Counted from the stretch's first letter, positions 31,369 to 39,757 are shown. The stretch is DNA of 64,000 nt from Oscillibacter valericigenes (GCF_021531435.1 NZ_JAFBIS010000011.1:1-64000); one strand, 5' to 3'. Numbers and translations are program-made. Notes: generated by a model from the sequence alone, not told the origin.

Positions 31369-32376
31369 ATGGCACAAGGGCAAGGATGATCCTCAAAACA
31401 AGGGGTGAAACTGCTTTACATCCGGGATTATCTCTATACCTATACCAATAAGGAGCATCCGAAGAACGCAAACCACATTGTTGAGTATCTTGCCTCCAAG
31501 GGGATTGATGCCACCCCAAAGACCATCTATAATGACATTTTACGGCTTCAAATAGACTTCGGCGTTCCAGTAGAATACAATCCCAAGAAATGGGGCTACT
31601 ACATCACAAAGCCTCAATTTGAACCGTATGAATTGCGGTTGATGGTTGATAGCATTCAGTCTTCCAAGTTCATCACGCAAGAAAAAGCAAGGGAGATCAC
31701 AAACAAAATTAAGAAAATGGCGGACAACTACACAAAGGACACCCTGAACCGTCAGGCGTATGTTGCCGGGCGTGTCCGCAGTCTAAATGAAAGCGTTGTG
31801 AAAGACGCTGATCATATCCACGAAGCGATTGCCGCAGACCGCAAGATTGCGTTCCGCTATTTCCATTACACCCCCAACAAGGATAATCCGCAAACCTATT
31901 CCAAGAGCGGTGAAAGAATTATTGTCAGCCCCTACGCCCTGATGTGGAACGATGGCAATTATTATCTTTATGCCTACGACGGCAAAAAGTTCAGGACATA
32001 CCGAGTGGATAGAATGGAGGGTATTTCTCGCCCGCTATTGGATAAACGAGAGGGCAAGGATGAATACGACAAGAAAAACCTGACCGACCAAAGGGCAAAA
32101 GTATTCAGTATGTATCACGGAGAAGCCTACAATGTGAGGATACGGGTTCATAATCGGCTGGCGGATGCTGTTATAGATCAATTTGGCAAGGATACAATGA
32201 TGGTTCCCTATGACGATAGCCATTTCACCATCAATGTGCCTGTTGAGTTAAGCCCACCGTTTTATGCGTGGGTTGCTACTTTTGGAAAATCAATGAAGAT
32301 ATTAAGCCCGGAGCCAGCAGTTGAGGGAATGAAAAAGTTTCTTCAAAAGGCTGCGGAGATGTATCAAGACGAGTAA
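31369..32376 (+). pseudogene. WYL-domain transcriptional regulator with a TGA at codon 7
   Basis: The best start is ATG 31369, with GGGAGG eight bases upstream. After six codons (MAQGQG) the frame meets TGA at 31387-31389, then runs open to TAA 32376. Family members usually start with such a short Gln/Gly/Lys leader directly before KLLYIRDYL, so the TGA probably replaced an Arg codon (CGA or AGA). The rest is intact: a winged helix-turn-helix (about 20-65; ATPKTIYNDILRLQIDFGVP) and a WYL domain (IVSPYALMWNDGNYYLYAYD). GTG 31405 could restart translation and give 323 residues, but it has no good ribosome-binding site. Confidence 0.75.
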
Positions 32377-32381
32377 AGATG

Positions 32382-32413
32382 AAGGGAAGGTGTTCAATCA
32401 CCTTCCCTTTTGT
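32382..32413 (+). terminator. Terminator after the WYL gene
   Basis: AAGGGAAGGTG, a six-base loop and CACCTTCCCTTTTG. Confidence 0.88.
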
Positions 32414-32453
32414 TCGTAGATGTAAAAAGATGTTCCAAGATGCTCCTCGCAAA

Positions 32454-32714
32454 TCAAAGACAATTCAAATTGCCCTGTAAAATCTCAATTCCACTTTTGG
32501 AAACCGCAATGTAATATCTCTGGGTCGTATGGATGTGTCCGTGTCCCATTTGATTACAGAGCAAGTGCGTGGGAGTATTCATTTCCGCCATTAAGGTTCC
32601 GTAAGTATGCCGGAGAAAATGATATTTGAAATTGATGCCTAATTTGGCCTTGATTTCACGGGACGGGTATTTCATAGAATTGACGGTTTGAAGTGTTCCG
32701 TCGGGCAGACAATT
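32454..32714 (-). pseudogene. int: Tyrosine integrase, C-terminal fragment (separated by IS)
   Basis: 86 codons that continue the integrase frame from 34226 once the insertion sequence and one 8-base target copy are removed. It carries the catalytic end: His347-x-x-Arg350 in HFLRHTYG, His373 in MGHGHIH and the nucleophile Tyr382 (or Tyr383) in TTQRYY, numbered on the joined 401-residue protein. Without the N-terminal part it has no start codon with a ribosome-binding site. The two halves together make a normal-length phage/Tn916-type integrase, so loss of function is recent. Confidence 0.88.
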
Positions 32715-32722
32715 CACCAAAT
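32715..32722. repeat. IS target-site duplication, left copy
   Basis: CACCAAAT, repeated exactly at 34226-34233. Eight bases is the usual duplication length for the IS256 family. Confidence 0.88.
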
Positions 32723-34225
32723 GAGACCGCCGAAAATTCTGTGTAATCGACGAACCTCGACAGTATGAAAATCTTCGACTACGTCAAGAATGAGAACAAA
32801 CATTCAAGACGAAGGAGACGAAGATTATGCAGCCAGTACCACAGGATTTGTTAAAGGAATACGTTCAGAGCCAGCACTTTACCAGCACAACGGAGATCTT
32901 GGATGCCATGAAGGAAATGTTCCGGGACGTCATCCAGACCGTCATGGAAGTGGAGATGGATGAGGAGCTTGGTCGAGAGCGCTGTGAGCGTTCAGGCGAG
33001 CCGGAGGGCACCCCCAGAAACTACCGCAATGGCTACACGAAGAAAACCGTCAAAACCCAGCTGGGCGAGGTAGACATCAAGGTTCCTCGTGACCGGAACG
33101 GTTCTTTTGAGCCCAAGATCATCGGCAAGTATGACCGGAATGCGGACGGGATGGAAGATAAAATCCTGGCGCTGTACGCCTGCGGCATGAGCCAGCGGGA
33201 TATCGCTGAGCAGATCAAGGAACTGTACGGCGTGGAGATCTCTCCGGAGCTGGTAACGAAGATCAGCGAAAAGATCATGCCGGAAGTCACAGCCTGGCAG
33301 AATCGTCCTCTGGAGCCGGTGTATCCGTTTTTGTTCATGGATGCCATTCGCTACAAAGTGCGGGAGGATCGGCGGTATGTGACCAAGGCTGCCTATGTGG
33401 CCCTGGGCGTCACCATGGACGGCAGGAAGGACATCCTGGGCGTCTGGATCGGAGAGCACGAAAACAGCAAATTCTGGCTGAATGTGCTGAATGACCTCAA
33501 AAGCAGGGGCGTTTTGGATGTATATCTGTTCTGCACGGACGGCCTGTGTGGGATGATGCAGGCTATCGAGGCTGTCTTCCCCAAAAGCCGGCTGCAGCGC
33601 TGCATCGTCCACCAGGTGCGCAGTTCCACCAGATATGTCAGCTACAAGGACATCAAAAAAGTCGTTGCGGATTTAAAGAAGATCTACGGAGCCGTCACGC
33701 TGGAGGAAGCCGAAAAAAATCTGCAGACCTTCGCGGAGACCTGGCGTAAGCAGTACCCCTCCTGCGTGAAAAGCTGGGAGGAAAACTGGCCGGTTTTAAG
33801 CACGTTCTTCGAATACCCCGTGGAGATTCGGAAAATCATATACACGACGAACATCATCGAGGGCCTGAACCGCCAGTTCCGGCAAATCACGAAGAACAAG
33901 CCTTCCTTCACGAATGACGACTCCCTGCGCCGGATGCTGTATCTGGCCTCACAGCGCATCGTGAAGCACTGGCACGCCAGATACCAGAACTGGGATCTGG
34001 TGCTCAGCCAGCTGGAGATCATGTTCGCCGACCGGGCTATAGGCTGACTCCCTTGTCCTAGTATGCCACAGCGGCCAGACCGGCATTCACGCCGCGTCGG
34101 CGCGCATACCGTTCTGACCGCCATGGCTTTCGGTAATCAAGGGATTCAGGCCAGAATCCGCCCTGCTTTCCAGCACCATTCTTGACTTTGTCGAAAATCG
34201 CTTACACAAAATTTTACGCCCGGCC
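32723..34225 (+). mobile_element. IS256-family insertion sequence (1,503 bp)
   Basis: It is bounded by the 8-bp duplication CACCAAAT. The imperfect terminal inverted repeats share AAAATT-x-TGTGTAA-x-CGA: AAAATTCTGTGTAATCGA from about 32733 matches AAAATTTTGTGTAAGCGA on the opposite strand near 34215. A second inverted match, GTCAAGAATG, lies just inside both ends (about 32783 and 34178). It carries one transposase gene. About 180 bases after the transposase stop hold no gene. It splits the element's integrase, so it arrived after the element. Confidence 0.9.
32827..34047 (+). CDS. IS256-family (mutator-type) transposase
   Basis: 406 residues, the standard length. DDE catalytic residues are in FLFMDAIRYKV, LFCTDGLCGM and TTNIIEGLNRQFR. 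The family blocks RNGYTKKTVKTQLGEVDIKVPRDRNG and CIVHQVRSSTRYVSYKD are only partly quoted here but are complete. The N-terminal region includes a helix-turn-helix (about 100-140). GAAGGAGACGAAGATT precedes ATG 32827. The frame is intact, so the copy may still be active. Confidence 0.96.
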   Translation: MQPVPQDLLKEYVQSQHFTSTTEILDAMKEMFRDVIQTVMEVEMDEELGRERCERSGEPEGTPRNYRNGYTKKTVKTQLGEVDIKVPRDRNGSFEPKIIGKYDRNADGMEDKILALYACGMSQRDIAEQIKELYGVEISPELVTKISEKIMPEVTAWQNRPLEPVYPFLFMDAIRYKVREDRRYVTKAAYVALGVTMDGRKDILGVWIGEHENSKFWLNVLNDLKSRGVLDVYLFCTDGLCGMMQAIEAVFPKSRLQRCIVHQVRSSTRYVSYKDIKKVVADLKKIYGAVTLEEAEKNLQTFAETWRKQYPSCVKSWEENWPVLSTFFEYPVEIRKIIYTTNIIEGLNRQFRQITKNKPSFTNDDSLRRMLYLASQRIVKHWHARYQNWDLVLSQLEIMFADRAIG

Positions 34226-34233
34226 CACCAAAT
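34226..34233. repeat. IS target-site duplication, right copy
   Basis: CACCAAAT, the partner of 32715-32722. On the minus strand it encodes part of Asp-Leu-Val of the integrase. Confidence 0.88.
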
Positions 34234-35170
34234 CCGTAGAGGGGATTTTCCTGCCGTCCAGATCATCAATGAACCGTGTTTTCTGCTTCCGCAATTCAGC
34301 AAACTGCTTTTCGTCTTCCGCCCTCTGTTGGAACTTCTTTTTCAAATGCTCTTGAAGCGTGGGACAAAGGAAGATCGTCCGTTTGGAATTGCGGGTTTTG
34401 GGAGAAACTAATTTGATAAGGCCATCCTGATACTGCATTTGCCTGTCGATGATAATTGTGCCGTTCTCCAAATCGACATTTTCCCATTTCAGGCCAAAGG
34501 CTTCATTGATACGCAGACCGCAATAGCGTCCCAGCAGGTAAGCGGTCTCTGCGTTTGTGCCTTTGAAATAATCATCCAGAAGAACAAGTTCCTCACGGCT
34601 GAACGCCACAATATCGGTATCATCCTCTGTCTTCATCTTTGGCATTTTGATGCGGGTGTCTTTATTTACACAGAGTTTGTTGTAGGTATCTACTTCCAGA
34701 TAATTGCGGGAATAGGCTTGCCCGAAGATCAGGTAAAACATTTTCAAAAAGGCTTCGGTGTATTGATACGAAAAACCTTCCACATAGTAAAGATCGGAGA
34801 GATAATCATTGACCTCCGCCGCCGTAATTTCATCCACGAACCGCTTGCCGTATTTCGCACAAAGGTGATTATTCCAAAGGCTGTCCTGCTTTTGTTTGGT
34901 TCGGTAGGCTCTGTCTTTCCTGCCGTTTCCACAGTATTCCTCATACACTTCTTTGACGGTTTTCCTGCTAATTTGTTTTGCTTTTGGAGTTTGCTCTTCT
35001 TTGATGGCTTCGGCTCTTGCGAGGATAGCAGACCGCTTTGTTTTCATTGGGTTCCCGTTTGCGTCCCGAACTCTTTTTACATCTTTTCTTTTGCCATTGA
35101 CTGAAACTGTATAGCGAAAGCCCCATCCGCCGCCGTCAAGTTGATAAATACCAGTATCGTTTTGTGCCAT
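34226..35170 (-). pseudogene. int: Tyrosine integrase, N-terminal fragment interrupted by IS256
   Basis: 315 codons before the insertion. The N-terminal arm-binding domain (about 1-60; GGGWGFRYTVSVNGKRKDVK) is followed by a core-binding SAM-like domain (about 65-180). The start of the catalytic domain has Arg220 (YCGLRINEAFGLKWENVD) and the active-site Lys region SPKTRNSKRTIFL. Reading on into the IS adds only Gly-Arg-Ala before a stop. The product lacks His-x-x-Arg and Tyr, so it cannot recombine DNA. Its position and inward direction at the right end fit an integrase that recognises the rubrerythrin att site. Confidence 0.93.
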
Positions 35171-35183
35171 AACAAAGCCCTCC

Positions 35184-35320
35184 TGTGGAAGTTGATGTGG
35201 AAGATTTCCACATTGCTACGGCATTTCAGGTTGAAAACTGAATAGACAGAAACACGAAAAAAACCTTATTTTTCAAGGCTTCCCCCATAGGACGCGAAGC
35301 GGCCTGCCCGTCGGCGAGAC
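35184..35320. repeat. Right end of the element with arm-type repeats
   Basis: TGTGGAAGT (35184-35192), TGTGGAAGA (35196-35204) and an inverted TTTCCACAT (35206-35213-region) match the nonamers near the left end at 25585-25648. The rest, up to the att core at 35321, is non-coding. Confidence 0.5.
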
Positions 35321-35336
35321 AGATGGCCCGCGACGA
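35321..35336 (+). repeat. Right attachment core (attR)
   Basis: AGATGGCCCGCGACGA, identical to 25424-25439. Sequence to the left shows no rubrerythrin similarity, whereas sequence to the right does, which places the crossover in or at this core. Confidence 0.7.
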
Positions 35337-35384
35337 AGCCCGCCACGGCAAGGCTTTCGCCGGCCTGCTGAAGCGGTACTTCTA
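35337..35384 (+). pseudogene. Displaced original 3' end of the rubrerythrin gene
   Basis: With the att core it encodes [20 protein letters not shown]-stop, identical in protein to the end of the rubrerythrin at 25488. The DNA differs at synonymous third positions (GAA for GAG, CGC for CGT, AAG for AAA, CGG for CGT) and the stop is TAA instead of TGA. It has no start and is not expressed as a gene. Confidence 0.88.
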
Positions 35385-35409
35385 AGCAAGAGTCAAAAGG
35401 CACATAAAA

Positions 35410-35441
35410 AGGGCAGGACGAACGTCCTGCTCTCTTTTTTT
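35410..35441 (+). terminator. Displaced original rubrerythrin terminator
   Basis: GCAGGACG-AA-CGTCCTGC followed by TCTCTTTTTTT, 26 bases beyond the displaced stop. It may now only face transcription leaving the element. Confidence 0.8.
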
Positions 35442-35483
35442 GATACTATTTTCCAACAAAAAGCAGATACTTTTTATTGGAAA

Positions 35484-35599
35484 GGCGCCGCTTAAAGCGC
35501 CGCCCATCTGCGCAAAGAGCGCAGATGCCGTCTCATGCAGACTCCGACGCGCTGACGCGCTATGAAAAGCAGACTTTGTCTACTTTTCATGGGAGTCTG
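35484..35599. repeat. Cluster of nested hairpins
   Basis: GGCGC/GCGCC (35484-35501), ATCTGCGC/GCGCAGAT (35506-35526), and CAGACTCC/GGAGTCTG (35538-35599) enclosing ATGAAAAG/CTTTTCAT (35562-35590). The last pair could terminate the AEC transporter gene, which ends at 35614. A similar block lies at 40504-40617, so these may be members of a dispersed intergenic repeat. Confidence 0.5.
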
Positions 35600-35613
35600 G
35601 TATGAGCCGGTAT

Positions 35614-36534
35614 TCAGAGCTGGTACAGCGTTACCATCAGCGGCATGGTGATGATGCACAGCAGAGTCGTCACCGCGTAGATGGCGCTGGAGTATTCCGC
35701 GTCGCGGCCGTAGACCTGAGCCATCTGGGTGATCGTGGCGGCAGAGGGGGCGCAGGCGGCCAGGAAACTGATGAGGAGGATCGTCTCCCCGTTGGGGACC
35801 AGGGCCGCAAAGCCGCCGAGCTTCAGAATGGCCAGGACCACCAGCGGGTATCCCACGAGACGCAGGGCCGTAGCTTTCCAGACGCCGGGGGTCAGAAGCC
35901 GCCGGGGGTCCATGCCGGCGATCAGCATGCCGGCGATGACCATGGAGAGGGGGCCCACCGTTCCGCCGATGGAATCCATGGCGCCAATCAGAACGGAGGG
36001 CAGGGAGACCCGGCACAGGAACAGGAAAAGGCCGATCAGAATGGAAATGATGTTCACATTGCAGAGAAGCTTTTTCAGGGAAAAGGACTTCTCGCCGCTG
36101 ACGAGGAAGCGGAGATGACTCCATAACAGAGGTATCTGGACGATGGTGAAGGCGCTGGTGTAGATGAGCCACTCCTTGCCGAAGAGGGCGATGACGATGG
36201 GGATGATCAGATTGCCGGCGTTGGAGTAGATGGAAGTGGCCTGTTCGATGGTATTCAGGCGCAGGGGGCGTTTCAGCAGGGCGGTGAGCAGGAAGCAGAT
36301 GATATGGACTCCCAGCGCGGAGCCGAGAGCCAGCAGCAGCCCGTGTACGATCTCCGGAGAGTAGTCCAGCTGGAACGAGCTGATGATGATACAGGGCATT
36401 ACGCCATAGAGGGACAGCAGGGAGAAAACGCGGCTGTCCTCCGGCTTCAGGATCCTGGTCTTGACCAGCACCCAGCCCAGGAAGATAGACAGAAATAACT
36501 GGGCGATCTGTTTCAACAGCAAAAGACTGATCAC
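35614..36534 (-). CDS. AEC-family (auxin efflux carrier-type) transporter
   Basis: 306 residues with ten predicted membrane segments in two inverted halves of five, the Mem_trans fold. Recognisable places are FSLLSLYGVMPCIIISSF in the first half, YSNAGNLIIPIVIALFG, and CAPSAATITQMAQVYGRDAE near the end. Bacterial members carry malate, malonate or other organic anions; the substrate here is unknown. The start is GTG 36534, set by AAAGGAG eight bases upstream, because the longer frame runs across the promoter. Confidence 0.88.
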   Translation of the reverse strand: MISLLLLKQIAQLFLSIFLGWVLVKTRILKPEDSRVFSLLSLYGVMPCIIISSFQLDYSPEIVHGLLLALGSALGVHIICFLLTALLKRPLRLNTIEQATSIYSNAGNLIIPIVIALFGKEWLIYTSAFTIVQIPLLWSHLRFLVSGEKSFSLKKLLCNVNIISILIGLFLFLCRVSLPSVLIGAMDSIGGTVGPLSMVIAGMLIAGMDPRRLLTPGVWKATALRLVGYPLVVLAILKLGGFAALVPNGETILLISFLAACAPSAATITQMAQVYGRDAEYSSAIYAVTTLLCIITMPLMVTLYQL

Positions 36535-36576
36535 AGCAAAAACTCCTTTTGCAAAAATGACGTCGAAAACGCTTTG

Positions 36577-36605
36577 ATTATAGCCGCTTGTTTCAAAGAA
36601 TACAA
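36577..36605 (-). promoter_or_regulatory. Promoter of the AEC transporter gene
   Basis: Minus strand TTGTAT (36600-36605), a 17-base spacer and a perfect TATAAT (36577-36582). Confidence 0.75.
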
Positions 36606-36719
36606 GGGGCTTTTCCGGGAATATCCACGCTTCGTAGATAAAATCCCGGAACGGGGGATGGCCATATCTCCCGGAGTGGTGTATCATCAAAACAGAAAAC
36701 CGAAAGGGAGCGTGAGGCT

Positions 36720-37658
36720 GTGGACGCCCAAAAGACCGGGACCTATCTGGCAATGCTGCGAAAGACAAGGGGGATGACCCAGCAGGAGGTTGCCGACCAA
36801 CTGGGAGTATCCAACAAAACCGTCAGCAAGTGGGAGTCCGGCGGCGGATTTCCGGACATCACCGTCCTGCCCGCCCTGGCGGAGCTGTACGGCGTCACCG
36901 CCGACGACATATTGGCAGGGGAGCGCGTGAAACGGGGACAGCCGGAGAACGGCGGCCCCACGGAGGTACAGAAGTACCTGAACCGCCGGGACGAATTCCG
37001 GTTCCGGCTGGGGGCCGCACTGTCGATGGTGTGCGCCATGGCTGCGGTGTGGTACCGGGGGGACTGGACGCTTTGCCCGCTGCTGATGGCGGCCAGCCTG
37101 CTGGCAGTCTGGGTGGGCTGGAGCAGCGGCGGATACCGCCTGGCCCCGCGGCTGCGGCTGCTGCTGCCTATGGGAGCCGCTCTGCTGTATGCGGCGGTGT
37201 ATCGTTTCGGAAATTTCAGGTGGCTGGGAAATCTGCTGTGGAAAGAGGAAATGTATGACCAGCCATATTTTGAGGTTTTTCAAATCCTCAAGGAACGGGG
37301 GATGTGGAGCCTTTGGCTCCTGCTGCTGCCGGTGCTGTACGGAGTGCTGCGGCTGCTGCTGAAACGGTACGGGGAGAGGGAGCCGCTACTGCCCCGCCCA
37401 TATTTTGGCATTACCCTGGCGGGCTGGTGCGCTTCGGCGGGGCTGTGTGTGCTGCGGTGGTGCCTGGAGGTGCCGAAGTGGCAAGCGTACATGGCACTCA
37501 ATTCGTTCTCGCGAGAGCGAAAGAGAGCTCTGCTGCTGTATGCCCATATGGATCTGGACGGCGCGGCAAAGGGCATCCTTTGGGCCACGGGGATCCTTCT
37601 GGTTTTGGCGTGGCTGTGGAAAAATGCCCGCCGCCCCCTTGCGGAGCCGCAGAAATGA
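36720..37658 (+). CDS. XRE regulator fused to a membrane domain
   Basis: 312 residues. The N-terminal Cro/C1 helix-turn-helix (about 7-65) has GMTQQEVADQLGVSNKTVSK then WESGGGFPDITVLPALAELYGVT, a common Clostridial type. It is followed by about six hydrophobic segments (from about 95 to 305). Such proteins are presumed membrane-bound regulators that respond to an envelope signal, but no ligand is known. The start is GTG 36720 with AAAGGGAG upstream. The HAD phosphatase gene follows 35 bases later. Confidence 0.83.
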   Translation: MDAQKTGTYLAMLRKTRGMTQQEVADQLGVSNKTVSKWESGGGFPDITVLPALAELYGVTADDILAGERVKRGQPENGGPTEVQKYLNRRDEFRFRLGAALSMVCAMAAVWYRGDWTLCPLLMAASLLAVWVGWSSGGYRLAPRLRLLLPMGAALLYAAVYRFGNFRWLGNLLWKEEMYDQPYFEVFQILKERGMWSLWLLLLPVLYGVLRLLLKRYGEREPLLPRPYFGITLAGWCASAGLCVLRWCLEVPKWQAYMALNSFSRERKRALLLYAHMDLDGAAKGILWATGILLVLAWLWKNARRPLAEPQK

Positions 37659-37693
37659 TGATAAAATCTCCCCGACAGAAAGGGAGAATCATC

Positions 37694-38350
37694 ATGTATC
37701 ATTACATTTTTTTCGATTTGGACGGCACTTTGACCGATTCCAAGGAGGGCATCCTCAACTGCCTGCGGTATGCCCTTGAGAAGCTGGGGGAGCCGGTCCC
37801 GCCGGAGAACATCCTCATCAAGTTCATCGGCCCGCCGCTGCAGGACTCCTTCATGCGCTACTGCGGCTTTGACACGGAGAAAGCCATCCGGGGCATCGAA
37901 TTGTTCCGGGAGCGGTACGCGCCCATCGGCAAATTTGAAAATGCCGCCGCGCCGGGGATGGCGGAGCTGTGCGCACGGCTGAAGGAAAAGGGATATGTGC
38001 TGGCCCTGGCGTCCTCCAAGCTGGAGGAGATCTGCGTGTCGATCTGTGAGAAGTTCGGATTCGCCCCCTCCATGGAGACCATCACCGGCAGCCCGCCTGT
38101 GGGCGACTGGGAAAAGACTGACGTCATCCGGGAGACCATGCGTCGCCTGGGCTTGTCGGAGGCGGACAAACCCGCTGTTCTGATGGTGGGCGACCGGAAG
38201 TTCGACGTGCTGGGCGCCAAGGAGTGCGGCATCGACTGCGTGGGCGTGGAGTTCTTCGGCTACGCCGCCCCCGGCGAGCTGGCGGAGGCCGGCGCCGTGG
38301 CGGTGGTGCGGACGGCGGAGGAGCTGGAACAGTTTATTTTGAGCCATTAA
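37694..38350 (+). CDS. HAD-superfamily phosphatase (phosphoglycolate phosphatase-like)
   Basis: 218 residues. HAD motif I is DLDGTLTDS (the first Asp is the nucleophile and the second the acid), motif II is LASSK, and motif III/IV is MVGDRKFDVLGAKECG. A helical C1 cap lies between motifs I and II (about 15-85). The family hydrolyses phosphoglycolate or other small phosphate esters; specificity cannot be assigned. AAAGGGAG lies upstream of ATG 37694. It is probably co-transcribed with the XRE gene and ends at a strong terminator. Confidence 0.9.
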   Translation: MYHYIFFDLDGTLTDSKEGILNCLRYALEKLGEPVPPENILIKFIGPPLQDSFMRYCGFDTEKAIRGIELFRERYAPIGKFENAAAPGMAELCARLKEKGYVLALASSKLEEICVSICEKFGFAPSMETITGSPPVGDWEKTDVIRETMRRLGLSEADKPAVLMVGDRKFDVLGAKECGIDCVGVEFFGYAAPGELAEAGAVAVVRTAEELEQFILSH

Positions 38351-38387
38351 AAAAGGGGCGTCCCCGTGGTGGGGGACGCCCCTTTTT
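38350..38387. terminator. Bidirectional terminator
   Basis: AAAAAGGGGCGTCCCC, a GTGG loop and GGGGACGCCCCTTTTT. It lies between the convergent HAD and SLH-protease genes. Confidence 0.93.
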
Positions 38388-38392
38388 GCCCG

Positions 38393-39676
38393 TTATTCGC
38401 TGTATTCGATTTTTGCCACCTCTTCCAGCGTCAGGCCGGGGACGGTGAGGTCGGCTTCCATGACAGGGTCCGCCGGGACAGCCAGATACATGTTGTTGCC
38501 GTATGTATAGGCGCCGGAGGTGACGGCGATGACGTGGCCGTAGACGTTCAGCAGGGCGCCGCCGCTGCTGCCCTGGGAGATGTCGGCGGTGTTCATCACG
38601 CAGGGCAGGGCGTACCGGTACACATCCCGGTTCGTGGCGCTGATGATGCCGGAGCTGACCGCCAGGCCCAGACCCAGGGGGTTGCCCAGGGTGTACACCG
38701 TGTCGCCGGAGCGGATGTCCGCCGTGCCCGCCAGCTCCAGGTAAGCAAAGGCGGAGGCGGTTTTGCCGTCGGTGGAGGTGGGAGAGATGCGGAGGACGGC
38801 CAGGTCAATGTCCGGGTCGTACCAGACCACGGATTCCACGGGGAAGGTCTCGCCGGTGGAGAGGGTGGCGGTGGCGTAGATGGTGCCGTCAATGGAGTGG
38901 TAATTGGTGACGGCAAGGCCGTCAGAGGAGATGAAGAAGCCGCTGGCGTTGCCGGAGGGCGTGCCCTTGTCGATCTCCGCCTGGGTGTCATATTTGTCCA
39001 GACAGAACACGGCGGCCATGTGGCGGTCCGCCACCTGCCGGGCGGTCAGCTCCCGGTCCAGCAGGCCCAGGGCGCTGACAGTGGCCTGGGACGCGGTGCC
39101 CCGCTCCACCAGCCGCTCCGCCACGGTTGCGGAGCCGTCCTTGTAGGAGAAGGTCAGGGCGTCCCGGATGGACTGGAACAGCTGGCCCCGGGTCAGCTCG
39201 CCGGAGAGAGGCTGGGACAGCAGGCCGATGCGCTGGGCAAAGACCGCCGCGCCGGAGGGGGTGAAATCGCCGGATCTGTCGCTGTATCCCAGCATCCGCA
39301 GCAGCATGGAGCACCAGGCGTCGGCGGTGACGGGCTCGTCGGGACGGTAGGACTGGGCGGTGAGGCTGGTGATCCAGCCCCGGGCGGCGGCATAGGCGAT
39401 GGAGGAACGGGCGTAAGCCGGGGCGGTGTAATAGGGAGAGCGGGCGGTGACGGCCTGCCGGGAGGCCTCCTGCTCGGCACCGGCCAGACGGACCAGCAGC
39501 ACCGCGGCGTGGGCACGGGTGGCGGGGGCGTCCAGGGCGTAGTCTCCCCGGACGATATTGAGAGCGGCCAGGGTGTCGGCGGCGCGGGCCGCCTCTCCCT
39601 CCAGAGCGGAAGCGGCGGGAACGGCGCCTGCCAGCAGGACCAGGGCGCACAGCAGGGCAAAAAAGCGTTTTTTCAT
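38393..39676 (-). CDS. Secreted SLH-domain trypsin-like serine protease
   Basis: 427 residues. A signal peptide (about 1-24, ending ASA) precedes three SLH-type repeats (about 25-200) and an S1C/HtrA-like protease domain. The triad is His260 (AVTNYHSID), an Asp in DPDIDLAVLRI and Ser371 (QGSSGGALL). There is no PDZ domain. SLH repeats would hold the protease on the cell surface. ATG 39676 has GGAGG upstream; a 20-residue longer frame crosses the promoter. Its SLH architecture parallels the element's cargo protein at 29619. Confidence 0.9.
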   Translation of the reverse strand: MKKRFFALLCALVLLAGAVPAASALEGEAARAADTLAALNIVRGDYALDAPATRAHAAVLLVRLAGAEQEASRQAVTARSPYYTAPAYARSSIAYAAARGWITSLTAQSYRPDEPVTADAWCSMLLRMLGYSDRSGDFTPSGAAVFAQRIGLLSQPLSGELTRGQLFQSIRDALTFSYKDGSATVAERLVERGTASQATVSALGLLDRELTARQVADRHMAAVFCLDKYDTQAEIDKGTPSGNASGFFISSDGLAVTNYHSIDGTIYATATLSTGETFPVESVVWYDPDIDLAVLRISPTSTDGKTASAFAYLELAGTADIRSGDTVYTLGNPLGLGLAVSSGIISATNRDVYRYALPCVMNTADISQGSSGGALLNVYGHVIAVTSGAYTYGNNMYLAVPADPVMEADLTVPGLTLEEVAKIEYSE

Positions 39677-39707
39677 GGGGATGCCTCCAAATATGTAGTA
39701 CAGCGTT

Positions 39708-39736
39708 ATTTTAACACCGGCGGAACGGCTTGGCAA
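39708..39736 (-). promoter_or_regulatory. Promoter of the SLH protease gene
   Basis: Minus strand TTGCCA (39731-39736), a 17-base spacer and TAAAAT (39708-39713). Confidence 0.7.
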
Positions 39737-39757
39737 GGCCGGAAACTGCCGCTGCGC

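Larger units (their letters stand above)
25424..35336. mobile_element. Integrative element in the 3' end of the rubrerythrin gene
   Basis: The element is bounded by direct copies of AGATGGCCCGCGACGA at 25424-25439 and 35321-35336. A tyrosine integrase lies next to the right end and reads inward. Everything between is AT-richer than the flanks. Beyond the right copy, 48 bases continue as the displaced 3' end of rubrerythrin with its stop and terminator. The element supplied a replacement 3' end, so the gene stayed intact. Length is about 9.9 kb including a 1.5-kb insertion sequence. No relaxase, coupling protein or secretion genes are present, so it could move only by integrase action or help in trans. 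The integrase is now broken. Confidence 0.85.

Noticed and set aside
25969-32376. Element considered as a defence island or prophage
   Set aside because: No capsid, tail, terminase, restriction, Argonaute, reverse transcriptase or toxin domain was recognised; only regulators, recombinases, a surface protein and unknown proteins.
34048-34225. Short frames after the transposase stop inside the IS
   Set aside because: No ribosome-binding site or homology; the region is the non-coding right end of the insertion sequence.
35353-35375. 23-base identical segment as the recombination core
   Set aside because: It is longer than the 16-base core, but similarity on the right side already begins upstream at 35321. 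A crossover at the 16-base copy explains the distribution of mismatches more simply. It is not fully excluded.
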